A stretch of DNA of 46,363 nt from Tabrizicola sp. (lineage in GTDB: Bacteria; Pseudomonadota; Alphaproteobacteria; Rhodobacterales; Rhodobacteraceae). The stretch's first letter is position 1, and each line of letters opens with the position of its first letter. Both the position numbers and the translations under genes were made by a program. Where the stretch lies: the NCBI RefSeq assembly GCF_016792905.1, contig NZ_JAEULP010000025.1, positions 1 to 46,363 on the forward strand, in the 5' to 3' direction. Below the pieces are notes generated by a model. The model had not been told where the DNA came from. It saw only the letters and a list, made by a program, of their open reading frames with translations, and ran no database searches. Below are positions 1 through 7,354 of this stretch, piece by piece.

Positions 1-734
1 CCGGCCATCAGGTCGGTGATCTCTTCGCGGGTCTTCTCGCCCTTCTTGAAGTCCGCGGCGACGGCGCCCCGGATCAGCACGGCGAAATGGTCGCCCACCG
101 CCATCGCATGCATCACCTGATGGGTGATGAACACCACCGCCAGACCCCGCCGCTTCGCCTCGTTCACGATGCGCAGGACGTGGGTCGCCTGCTTGACGCC
201 AAGCGCGGCGGTCGGTTCGTCAAGGATCAGCACCCGCGCGCCGAAGTGGACGGCCCGCGCAATCGCAAGGCTCTGCCGCTCGCCACCCGAGAGGCCGCCC
301 ACCAGCCGGTCGCCGTCGGTGATCCGGGTGATGCCCATGTCCTGCACGGCTTTCACCGCGATGGTGTTGGCCTTCCTGCGGTCATAGCGCTTGAACGGCC
401 CCCAGCCTTTGGTCGGTTCGACGCCAACGAAGAACGACCGCCCGATGGACATCAGGGGAAACGTCCCGCCGAACTGGTGGACGGTCGAGATTCCCGCCTC
501 CTGCGCCGCGCGGGGGGTGGGGAAGCTGACCTCTGCCCCGTCCATCTCGATCCGGCCCGTGGTGGGCTGGTGCACGCCCGAGAGGATGCGGATCAGCGTC
601 GACTTGCCCGCGCCGTTGTCGCCGAGAAGGCACAGCACCTCGCCCGGCCGAACTTCGAGATTGATGTCATGCAGCACGTCGATCGGGCCGAAGCTCTTGT
701 TCACGCCCCGCAGGGCAAGGATCGGGGCGGTCAT
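1..734 (-). CDS. Sugar ABC transporter ATP-binding protein (FrcA-like), 3' end outside window
   Basis: Energises uptake of an unidentified sugar-like substrate through the adjacent permease. The visible 244 residues hold one complete ABC cassette: Walker A GDNGAGKST (about residues 38-46), signature LSGGERQS, Walker B VLILDEPTAAL and a switch histidine in THQVMHA. The start ATG overlaps the permease stop codon (ATGA), so the two are translationally coupled. Single-cassette ATPases of the FrcA type are about 260 residues, so only the C-terminal tail is likely missing beyond the left edge. The family assignment is firm; the substrate is not determined. Confidence 0.93.
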   Translation of the reverse strand, partial: MTAPILALRGVNKSFGPIDVLHDINLEVRPGEVLCLLGDNGAGKSTLIRILSGVHQPTTGRIEMDGAEVSFPTPRAAQEAGISTVHQFGGTFPLMSIGRSFFVGVEPTKGWGPFKRYDRRKANTIAVKAVQDMGITRITDGDRLVGGLSGGERQSLAIARAVHFGARVLILDEPTAALGVKQATHVLRIVNEAKRRGLAVVFITHQVMHAMAVGDHFAVLIRGAVAADFKKGEKTREEITDLMA

Positions 735-1723
735 GCCTTGGCTCCCTTCTTCCTGGGCGCGGTCGACAGCGCCATCTTGCGGAAGGTGTTGTTCATCAGG
801 ACAGCCCCGAGCAGCAGGACGCCGATGACAAGGTTGGACCAGGTCTGGTCGAACTCGGTGTAGTAGATGCCTTGCGTCACCACGGCGAAGGTGATGGTGC
901 CGAAGAAGATGCCCAGCACCGACCCGAAGCCCCCGGTCAGCAGCACCCCGCCCACCACCACTGCAATGATGGTGTTGAAGATCAGCGTCAGCTGCGGCGT
1001 GGCCTGCACCGACTGGAACAGGATGGCCTGGCTCATCCCCACGAAGCTCGCGCAGACCGAGGAGAAGACGAAGAGCAGGATCGTCATCCGTCGGGTCGGG
1101 ATGCCCGCATTGCGCGCGCTGTCCTTGTCGCCGCCCATGGCGAAGACCCAGTTGCCGTAGGGCGACATGTGCATGAAATAGGCGAAGGCGGCGGTGATCC
1201 CCAGCCACCACAGGATCAGCACCTGGAAGCCACCGACATACATGCCGAAGATCGTCTTCGCGGCCTCGGGCGCCTTGATCGAGATCGAGGTCGTGCCGGT
1301 CAGGACCACTGTCGCCCCCAGAAGCACGCCGGAGACGGCGAAGAGCGTGCCGAGCGTCACGATGAAGGACGGCACCCCGGTCTTGATCACCAGCCAGCCG
1401 TTCAGGAGGCCGACCAGCACGCCGAAGGCCAGCGTGGCGAGCATCCCCACCAGGATCGGCGCGCCGTAGAAGCCCGAGACGAGGGCGGTGATCAGCGCGC
1501 CCGCGGTGATGGTGGCGCCGACGGAAATGTCCAGCTCTCCGGCGATCATCAGAAGGCCCACGGGGATGGCGATGATGCCCAACGTGGCCGAACGCGAAAG
1601 CCAGCTGCCGATCGAGGACGGATACAGGAACTCGACCCCTCCGACGATGGCGAAGAAGACGGTGACACCGATAAGGCCGATGAGGGCACCGGCTTCGGGA
1701 CGTCGCAAGAGGCCCGAGAACAT
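731..1723 (-). CDS. Sugar ABC transporter permease (RbsC/FrcC family)
   Basis: Inner-membrane permease of a CUT2-type sugar importer, 330 residues with about eight to ten hydrophobic segments. It carries the family's GELDISVGA motif after the second or third helix and a GGVLLTGGFGSVLG segment near the C-terminus. I chose the ATG at 1723 because AGGAG lies just upstream; the open frame extends further upstream but that part has no permease character. It follows the binding protein by about 60 bp and overlaps the ATPase start by 4 bp. It belongs to the desaturase-led operon. Confidence 0.93.
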   Translation of the reverse strand: MFSGLLRRPEAGALIGLIGVTVFFAIVGGVEFLYPSSIGSWLSRSATLGIIAIPVGLLMIAGELDISVGATITAGALITALVSGFYGAPILVGMLATLAFGVLVGLLNGWLVIKTGVPSFIVTLGTLFAVSGVLLGATVVLTGTTSISIKAPEAAKTIFGMYVGGFQVLILWWLGITAAFAYFMHMSPYGNWVFAMGGDKDSARNAGIPTRRMTILLFVFSSVCASFVGMSQAILFQSVQATPQLTLIFNTIIAVVVGGVLLTGGFGSVLGIFFGTITFAVVTQGIYYTEFDQTWSNLVIGVLLLGAVLMNNTFRKMALSTAPRKKGAKA

Positions 1724-1784
1724 GGCGTGGCTCCTGTCGTGGAGGGAAAGGTGGGCCCGCCGGACAAGGGCGGGCCCGACGATC

Positions 1785-2756
1785 TTAGCGCGCGCCGATC
1801 TGCACGCCCGCGATGGTCGCATCGACGTTCGAGGCGTCGACGATGCCCGGCCCGGTCAGCACCGGGGCGGTCGGCAGGTCGGTGCCGAAGTCGATATGCG
1901 CGGCCAGCAGCGTGACAGCCAGCATCGCCTGAAGATAGGGCTGCTGGTCGATGGCGAAGGCCTGGGTGCCGCCCTTGATGCGGTCCAGTGTCGCTTCGTT
2001 GAAGTCGAAGCTCCCGAGCTTGACCGCGCCGGTCTTGCCCGCCTGTTCGATGCCGACCGCAGCCGCATCCGCCTCGCCCGCGCCGATGGTCAGCGCACCG
2101 TCGACATCGGCATGTTCGGTCAGGTAGGCCTTGACGGCTTCCGCAATCGCCGCCGGGTCGCCGAACGAGGTCGAGGGCAGGGGCAGCTGTTCCGCCGTGG
2201 CACCTGCCGCGGTCATCGCGTCGATCATGCCCTGGCAACGTGCCTCGATGTTCGCGGTGCCGGGCAGCGTGTTGATGCAGACGCCCTTCTTGGCCCCGAG
2301 CTTCACCAGCTGGTCGCCACCGGCCTTGCCGGCGATGTATTCGTCCGACCCGATGTAGTTGATCGCGCCCAGTTCGCGGGCCTTGTCGATGGTGCCCGCG
2401 TTGAACAGGATCACCTTGATCCCCGCCGCGATGGCCTCCTGGATGGCCGGGTCCTGCGATTCATAGACCCAGTCCGGCACCGCGATGCCGTCGGGGTGCT
2501 GGCTGATTGCCACGCGGATGATATCCGCGGCATCGGCGGCGAAGTTGTCGTAGCTCTGCATCCGCAGGTAATCGACCTTGCCGCCGTTGGCCTCGACGAT
2601 CAGGCGGGCATCATCGACGCCCTTCTTGATCTTGTTCCAGAACTGGTCCGAGTTCATGCCGCCGATGATGGCAATCTCTGCCGCCATCGCCGAGGACGCG
2701 CCCGCGACCAGCGCGGTGGTTGCCATCACCCTGGCAAGCGTCTTCATCAGTCCCAT
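1785..2756 (-). CDS. Periplasmic sugar-binding protein of ABC importer (Peripla_BP_4)
   Basis: Captures the substrate in the periplasm for the downstream permease and ATPase. It has 323 residues with an N-terminal signal peptide (basic start, hydrophobic stretch, SAMA-AE cleavage site around residue 25). The mature part begins with the EIAIIGG strand typical of ribose/fructose-binding folds. The start ATG at 2756 is preceded by GGAGGAG at good spacing; a second in-frame ATG three codons later is possible. The neighbouring hydroxylase is unusual for this transporter class, so the substrate cannot be named with confidence. Confidence 0.92.
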   Translation of the reverse strand: MGLMKTLARVMATTALVAGASSAMAAEIAIIGGMNSDQFWNKIKKGVDDARLIVEANGGKVDYLRMQSYDNFAADAADIIRVAISQHPDGIAVPDWVYESQDPAIQEAIAAGIKVILFNAGTIDKARELGAINYIGSDEYIAGKAGGDQLVKLGAKKGVCINTLPGTANIEARCQGMIDAMTAAGATAEQLPLPSTSFGDPAAIAEAVKAYLTEHADVDGALTIGAGEADAAAVGIEQAGKTGAVKLGSFDFNEATLDRIKGGTQAFAIDQQPYLQAMLAVTLLAAHIDFGTDLPTAPVLTGPGIVDASNVDATIAGVQIGAR

Positions 2757-2855
2757 GGTCTTTCTCCTCCCTTGGTCCGCCTCTCCCGGCGGGTGTTGAT
2801 GCCTTGGTCTTCCCCACGCGAACGGCCTCTCCCGCCACCCGGTGGAATGCTCTTG

Positions 2856-3872
2856 TCAGTTGGGGACGGCCTTCGCGTTCATTCGCTCTTTCTTCTTGCG
2901 GAACCGCTCCTTCATCCGCTCGTCGGCGGCCTTGGTGCCGTCGTGCCAGTAGCCGAACCACTTATCCAAGGGGATCAGCCCATCGCCGCCGTAGTTTACC
3001 TCGAAATACTTGTGGTGCAGGTAGTGGGCATAGGCGTGGCTATCGAGTGCGGTGTCCTCGGTCAGCTCCAGCTTGTCGAAACCGATGTGGCCATTGACCG
3101 CCCCGAACCCCGCGCCGTGCAGCTGGAACAGCGCCACGATCGGGTTCGACGGGATGATCAGGTGCCAGAAGGCTACGGCGTGGTAGAGGAACGCCTCGAC
3201 CGGATGCATCGACAAGGACGACCAGGGCGAGGGGTTGATCGAGTTGTGGTGCACCGAATGGATCCACTTGTAGAGCACCGGCACATGGATCAGCCGGTGG
3301 ATGCAGAAGAAATGCACCTCGTGGATCGCCGGGCTGATCAGCGTCAGGACCACAAGCCACAGCCAGTTGTCCGACCATGACAGCCAGGGCACGAAGCCGT
3401 TGGCAAAGCACCAGAGGATCAGCACCTGAACCAGCGTCCAGAGCGGGATCGAGATGAAGAACGAGCGCAGGAAGTTGTCGATATTCTGGCTCTTGAACCA
3501 GAACACGTCCGACGGGCTTTCGGCGGGGAACTTGTGGTTGTACTTGAACCGGGTGCCCTGCTTCTTCTTCACATACCAGAAGAGCTCGATCGCGCCGTAG
3601 AAGACGAAGATCGCCGCCGCGTTCACCGTGTAAAGCCACAGCGCCCAACCCCAGGACAGGGTCTTCAGCACCTCGACATCCGGCACGACGAAGAACCACC
3701 ACAGAAGCGCCGTCGCCATATGGAAGGCGTTCCAGGGCCAGAGATAGCCCGGGATCCAGGCCACCACCTTCGGCAGGCTGAAGGGCTTGCGCCAGAACGG
3801 CGCAACGTCGAGGGCCTCGTTCGGGGACCAGTTGCCGCGCTTGTCGCGGGTGCCGAATTGCAGGTCGTCCAT
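2856..3872 (-). CDS. Sterol desaturase / fatty acid hydroxylase superfamily membrane protein
   Basis: A membrane di-iron oxygenase of the fatty acid hydroxylase superfamily, 338 residues with several hydrophobic helices. The three histidine clusters are intact: HRLIH (about 192-196), HSVHH (205-209) and HYLHH (283-287), which in this family ligate the diiron centre. Family members hydroxylate or desaturate lipids and sterols; the substrate here is unknown. It is the first gene of the operon and is followed after about 100 bp by the sugar-binding protein. The upstream region is shared with the divergent LacI-type regulator. Its placement in a sugar-import operon suggests the imported molecule, or a lipid linked to it, is the substrate, but that is inference. 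Confidence 0.9.
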   Translation of the reverse strand: MDDLQFGTRDKRGNWSPNEALDVAPFWRKPFSLPKVVAWIPGYLWPWNAFHMATALLWWFFVVPDVEVLKTLSWGWALWLYTVNAAAIFVFYGAIELFWYVKKKQGTRFKYNHKFPAESPSDVFWFKSQNIDNFLRSFFISIPLWTLVQVLILWCFANGFVPWLSWSDNWLWLVVLTLISPAIHEVHFFCIHRLIHVPVLYKWIHSVHHNSINPSPWSSLSMHPVEAFLYHAVAFWHLIIPSNPIVALFQLHGAGFGAVNGHIGFDKLELTEDTALDSHAYAHYLHHKYFEVNYGGDGLIPLDKWFGYWHDGTKAADERMKERFRKKKERMNAKAVPN

Positions 3873-4010
3873 CTGTCGCCCCCGTTGATACGTTCGTTCC
3901 GAGTCGTTCTGCGATTGGAATTTTCATACTGTTGACAAACCATCCTGCATAATCCTTTCATTCATTCTGAAGCATTTCCCCTCATTTCCTTCTTTTGCCC
4001 TGCGCAAGAA

Positions 4011-4025
4011 TGAAGGAATCCTTCA
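4011..4025. promoter_or_regulatory. Perfect 7-1-7 palindrome, candidate LacI-family operator
   Basis: TGAAGGA-A-TCCTTCA is a perfect inverted repeat around one central base. It lies in the divergent intergenic region, ten bases before the LacI-type gene and abutting its AGGAGG ribosome binding site. The position suits autorepression and possibly repression of the divergent desaturase-ABC operon. Related half-site-like stretches (TCCTTTCA, TTCCTTC) occur upstream within the same 160 bp. Assignment is by symmetry and position only. Confidence 0.5.
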
Positions 4026-4034
4026 GGAGGACAC

Positions 4035-5057
4035 ATGGCTCGCCGGTTCACCATCCACGACCTCGCCGCCAGGGCAGGCGTCAGCGTCTCGACCATCGAC
4101 CGCATCCTGAACGGGCGCAGCGAGGTCCGGGCCGCCACCGGCCAGCGCGTGCTGGAAGCGGCCGAGGCAATGGGCTTCTACGCCCTGCCCGCCCTGCGCC
4201 AGCGGCTCCAGGCCGAACGTCCGAAGGCGCGGCTGGGCTTTCTGCTGCAACAGTCGCACCGCACCTTCTACCGGATGATCGCCGATGCCCTGCGCCAGGC
4301 CGAAACCGAAACGCCCGGGCCGGTCGCGGTTCTGGTCGAACACATGGACGATCTCTCGCCCGAGGCGGTGTCGGACCGGATCCTGCGCCTCGGCCAGCAG
4401 GTCGATGCCCTGGCGGTCGTGTCCGCCGAACATCCCCGCGTCGCCAACGCGATCGAGACTCTGGCGGCCGGGGGCGTTCCGACCTACGGGCTGATCTCCG
4501 AACTGACCGCTGCCTGTGCCACGGGCTATGTCGGGCTTGACGCCTGGCGCATGGGCCGGACAGCCGCATGGGCAATGACCATGCAAAGTCGCCGCGCGGG
4601 CCCGGTGGCGATCATCGTCGGTAACCACCGCTATCGCTGTCAGGAACTGAGCGAATCCGGCTTCCGGTCCTATTGCCGGGAACATGGCGTCGGCTTCACC
4701 ATCCTGGAACCGCTGCAGACCTTCGAGGACAAGTCGATCGCCCGGGACGTGACCGAACAGCTTCTCCGCCGCGAGCCGGACCTTGTCGGCATCTACATCG
4801 ACGGCGGCGGGGCGGCGGGCGTGCTGGAGGCCATGTCTTCCCTCGGCCGCGACCGGGGCATCGTCGCGATCGGCCATGACCTGACGGAACACACCCGGAT
4901 GGGCCTGATCGACGGGCTCCTGTCCATGGTTCTCTCGCATCCGGTCCAGCGCCTGGCCAGCGATGCCGTCGGCCACATGATGAAGGAACTCGACGCGGGC
5001 ACCGGCCCGACCAAGAAGGTGCTGGCCTTCGACATCTACGGTCCCGAGAACATCTAG
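4035..5057 (+). CDS. LacI-family transcriptional regulator
   Basis: Probable repressor or sensor for the divergent desaturase-sugar ABC operon. It has 340 residues. The N-terminus is a LacI helix-turn-helix (TIHDLAARAGVSVSTIDRIL, about residues 6-25) with a hinge region, followed by a periplasmic-binding-protein-like effector domain. It starts at an ATG preceded by AGGAGG. The divergent arrangement and the palindrome overlapping its leader support local regulation. The effector is presumably the transported compound or a product of it. A short stem (CTGCC / GGCAG, 5059-5072) follows the stop codon but has no T-run. Confidence 0.92.
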   Translation: MARRFTIHDLAARAGVSVSTIDRILNGRSEVRAATGQRVLEAAEAMGFYALPALRQRLQAERPKARLGFLLQQSHRTFYRMIADALRQAETETPGPVAVLVEHMDDLSPEAVSDRILRLGQQVDALAVVSAEHPRVANAIETLAAGGVPTYGLISELTAACATGYVGLDAWRMGRTAAWAMTMQSRRAGPVAIIVGNHRYRCQELSESGFRSYCREHGVGFTILEPLQTFEDKSIARDVTEQLLRREPDLVGIYIDGGGAAGVLEAMSSLGRDRGIVAIGHDLTEHTRMGLIDGLLSMVLSHPVQRLASDAVGHMMKELDAGTGPTKKVLAFDIYGPENI

Positions 5058-5158
5058 CCTGCCGTCCGGCAGATGCTCGACCCCGTGCAGCTAGCGGTGG
5101 AATATCCGCCCGGATCGGGTTAGGGAAAGAACAGCGGCTGACAGTGCATGGACCCTGA

Positions 5159-5863
5159 ATGAAACCCGAACTCATCGCCCTTGCGCGCCGGTCGCTGCTT
5201 CTCGCCGCCGCACCCGAGCATGTGGCGAAGACCGTGCTCGACAGCGCGCGCGTGCGCAGCTTCTCGCGCGGCGAGACCATCTTCCTCCAGGGTGAGCGGG
5301 CCAGCGCGATCTACATCGTCGCGGATGGCTGGGTGAAGCTCTACCGCATCGCGCCCTCGGGGACCGAGGCGGTGGTGGGGGTCTTCACCAAGGGCGCGAG
5401 TTTCGGCGAGGCGGTGGCCTTCCGCCACGATACCTATCCCGTCGCGGCCGAGTCGGTGACGGACTGCACCCTGATCCGGATCGAGGCGGATGTCCTCCTG
5501 CGCCAGATCCGCGACAACCCGGAGGTGGCGATCTCGATCCTGTCGGCCACCTTCGCACATCTTCACGCGCTGGTGGGGCAGGTCGAGGCGCTGAAGGCGC
5601 AGACCGGTGCGCAGCGGGTGGCGGAATTCCTGCTGGAGCTGGCCCCCTGCCCCGACGGCGCCTGCGAGGTGACGCTGCCCTACGACAAGGTACTGATCGC
5701 TGGGCGTCTGGGGATGAAACCGGAAAGCCTGAGCCGGGCCTTCGCGCGGCTGAAGGACCAGGGCGTGACGATCAAGCAGAACACCGCGCAGATCGACGAC
5801 GTGGCGACGCTGCGCGACTATGTCGAGGAAGATCCGGCGCTGGCCTGGTCGAAGGGGGGCTGA
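5159..5863 (+). CDS. nnr: CRP/FNR-family regulator of denitrification (NNR/DNR type)
   Basis: Likely nitric-oxide-responsive activator of the nir and nor genes in this window. It has 234 residues: a cyclic-nucleotide-type beta-barrel sensor domain (about 15-120), a long dimerisation helix (about 125-160) and a winged helix-turn-helix. The recognition helix MKPESLSRAFARL contains the E-x-x-S-R set (E189, S192, R193) that FNR-like proteins use to read TTGAC/TTGAT half-sites. The N-terminal cysteines that hold the FNR iron-sulfur cluster are absent, which fits NNR/DNR rather than FNR. No strong ribosome binding site is visible. The stop codon overlaps the start of the DUF4202 gene (TGATG). I see no NNR-type box upstream. 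Confidence 0.85.
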   Translation: MKPELIALARRSLLLAAAPEHVAKTVLDSARVRSFSRGETIFLQGERASAIYIVADGWVKLYRIAPSGTEAVVGVFTKGASFGEAVAFRHDTYPVAAESVTDCTLIRIEADVLLRQIRDNPEVAISILSATFAHLHALVGQVEALKAQTGAQRVAEFLLELAPCPDGACEVTLPYDKVLIAGRLGMKPESLSRAFARLKDQGVTIKQNTAQIDDVATLRDYVEEDPALAWSKGG

Positions 5864-6414
5864 TGTCCGATCGCCTGCGCCGGGCGCTGGCCCTGATCGA
5901 CGCGGCGAACGTCGCCGATCCGAAGGGCGAGGCGCTGGTCTATGGCCAGCGGATGAGCACGGAACTGGCCCGGCTGTTTCCGGCCGCCTCCGAGGGGCTG
6001 CAAGTCGCGGCGCGGGGGCAGCATGTGGAACGCTGGCTCTTGCCAAGGGGCGACTATCCCGAGGGCAAGGCGGGCTATCTGGACTGGCGCCGCGAACAGG
6101 GGCGGCGGCATGGGCTGCGCGTCGCGGCGATCATGACCGAGGCGGGCTTTCCCGAGGCTGATGGCGCGCGGGTCGGGGTGCTTCTCCGCAAGGAGGGGAT
6201 CAAGCGCGACCCGGAGGTGCAGGCTTTGGAGGACGTGATCTGCTTCGTCTTCCTGAAGTGGTATTTCTCGCCCTTCGCGGCCGACCGGGATGCGGAGCAG
6301 ACCCTCGATATCGTGAGGAAGACCGCGCGGAAGATGTCGGCGGAGGGCCGGGCACGGGTACTGGCGGAGTTCGACCTGCCCGAACCGCTGGCCGGAGCCT
6401 TCCGGGCCGAGTGA
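5863..6414 (+). CDS. DUF4202 family protein
   Basis: 183 residues, recognised as DUF4202 from the run of family motifs: EALVYGQRMS, AARGQHVERW, YPEGKAGYLDWR, LLRKEGIKRDPEVQALEDVICFVFL, and KTARKMSAEGR near the end. Biochemical function is unknown. No signal peptide or membrane segment is visible, so it is probably cytoplasmic. Conserved histidine and acidic residues (QHVERW, LEDV) could bind a metal, but this is speculation. It is translationally coupled to the NNR-type regulator, which implies a role in nitrogen-oxide response or in regulator function. A hairpin with a short T-run follows. Confidence 0.85.
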   Translation: MSDRLRRALALIDAANVADPKGEALVYGQRMSTELARLFPAASEGLQVAARGQHVERWLLPRGDYPEGKAGYLDWRREQGRRHGLRVAAIMTEAGFPEADGARVGVLLRKEGIKRDPEVQALEDVICFVFLKWYFSPFAADRDAEQTLDIVRKTARKMSAEGRARVLAEFDLPEPLAGAFRAE

Positions 6415-6418
6415 GGGG

Positions 6419-6441
6419 CTGTCCACGGTGGACAGATTTTC
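6419..6441 (+). terminator. Probable intrinsic terminator after the regulator-DUF4202 pair
   Basis: CTGTCCAC-G-GTGGACAG is a perfect 8-bp inverted repeat (6419-6435) starting five bases after the DUF4202 stop, followed by ATTTTCT. The one-base loop means the innermost pairs will open. A second, weaker stem (CCCTT / AAGGG, 6445-6461) follows and may serve the convergent nor operon. Confidence 0.6.
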
Positions 6442-6494
6442 TGACCCTTTGAAATCAAGGGGTTGGTTGCGGGCGTTTACCACATCTTAATCTG

Positions 6495-6740
6495 TCACGC
6501 CGCCAGAGCGAGGCCCGCGAAGGCCAGGATCAACAGGCTCAGGCCCAGGTCGAAGCCGCGCAGCCAGCCGGGCGCGACGACAAGGCCAAGATAGTCGCGC
6601 AGGATCACATGCGCCTTCAGACCCGAGAGCGCCAGCACCGGCAGGGCCAGCGCCGCGCCGATCAGGCCCGATGCCGCAAGGGCGGTCGACGCGGCGGAGA
6701 GGGCCAGCAGCAGAATCCAGGCTTTGGTCGCGCGCGTCAT
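6495..6740 (-). CDS. norF: NorF, small membrane subunit of the nor operon
   Basis: 81 residues, almost entirely hydrophobic, with two to three membrane helices and the LSGLKAHVILRDYLGL segment characteristic of NorF / cytochrome oxidase subunit IV-like proteins. In other denitrifiers NorE and NorF are needed for full NO reductase activity but are not part of the purified NorCB complex. The start ATG overlaps the norE stop (ATGA). It is the last gene of norCBQDEF. Confidence 0.85.
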   Translation of the reverse strand: MTRATKAWILLLALSAASTALAASGLIGAALALPVLALSGLKAHVILRDYLGLVVAPGWLRGFDLGLSLLILAFAGLALAA

Positions 6741-7354
6741 AGCAGGTAGACCACCGGGAACAGCAGCACCCAGACCAGGTCCACCATGTGCCAGAAGGCC
6801 GCCCCGGTCTCGACCGCCTTCGGCGTGCCAAGCCAGCCGACCAGCGCCAGCAGGACCATCCCCGCCAGCACATGCGCGGCATGGAAGCCGGTCAACAGGT
6901 AGCTGAAGGTATAGAAGGCATGGGTTTCGGTGCCGATGCCCTGCGCCCAGAGATCGGCATATTCGGTGCCTTTCAGGATCAGGAACACCGCGCCGAAGCC
7001 GATCGCCACGGCAAGCAACAGACGCAGCCTTCGCCTCTGCCCGGCCTCGGCCGCCCGGGTGGCCAGCGCGGCAAGCCAGCCCGAGGTCACAAGGACCAGC
7101 GTGTTCGCGGCAGCGCCCGTGCGGTGGAGGTGGGACTGCGCCTCGGCAAAGCCGGTGGGGTCGGTCAGGCGCACGGAAAGGAAGGCAAGGAGCCCCGCAC
7201 CGAAGACGGTGATCTCCGAAAGGATCAGCACCCACATGAGGAGTTCGCCGGGAAGCTGGCCGGAGGGGGGCTCGTCGTGCGTCTTCGGCTTCTCTTCGCC
7301 GGGCGCAAGCGATGAGGCACGAAGTGACTGAGGAGAGTCCGGCGGAATCGTCAT
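6737..7354 (-). CDS. norE: NorE, cytochrome c oxidase subunit III-like protein
   Basis: 205 residues, five predicted membrane helices, heme-copper oxidase subunit III family. The motif GELLMWVLILSEITVFGAGLLAFLSVR and the FHAAHVLAGM segment are typical of NorE. It assists assembly or stability of NO reductase in related organisms. The ATG at 7354 overlaps the norD stop (ATGA); the open frame extends upstream but only inside norD. It is coupled to norF downstream. Confidence 0.88.
   Translation of the reverse strand: MTIPPDSPQSLRASSLAPGEEKPKTHDEPPSGQLPGELLMWVLILSEITVFGAGLLAFLSVRLTDPTGFAEAQSHLHRTGAAANTLVLVTSGWLAALATRAAEAGQRRRLRLLLAVAIGFGAVFLILKGTEYADLWAQGIGTETHAFYTFSYLLTGFHAAHVLAGMVLLALVGWLGTPKAVETGAAFWHMVDLVWVLLFPVVYLL

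Noticed and set aside
872-3380. Long open frames opposite the first ABC operon (347 and 630 residues)
   Set aside because: They are antisense to genes with clear family motifs, lack ribosome binding sites and have Arg/His/Asp/Gln-rich, domain-less translations typical of shadows in GC-rich DNA.
5159-5863. Regulator as FNR with an oxygen-sensing iron-sulfur cluster
   Set aside because: The N-terminal cysteine cluster is absent; only C103, C164 and C169 occur.
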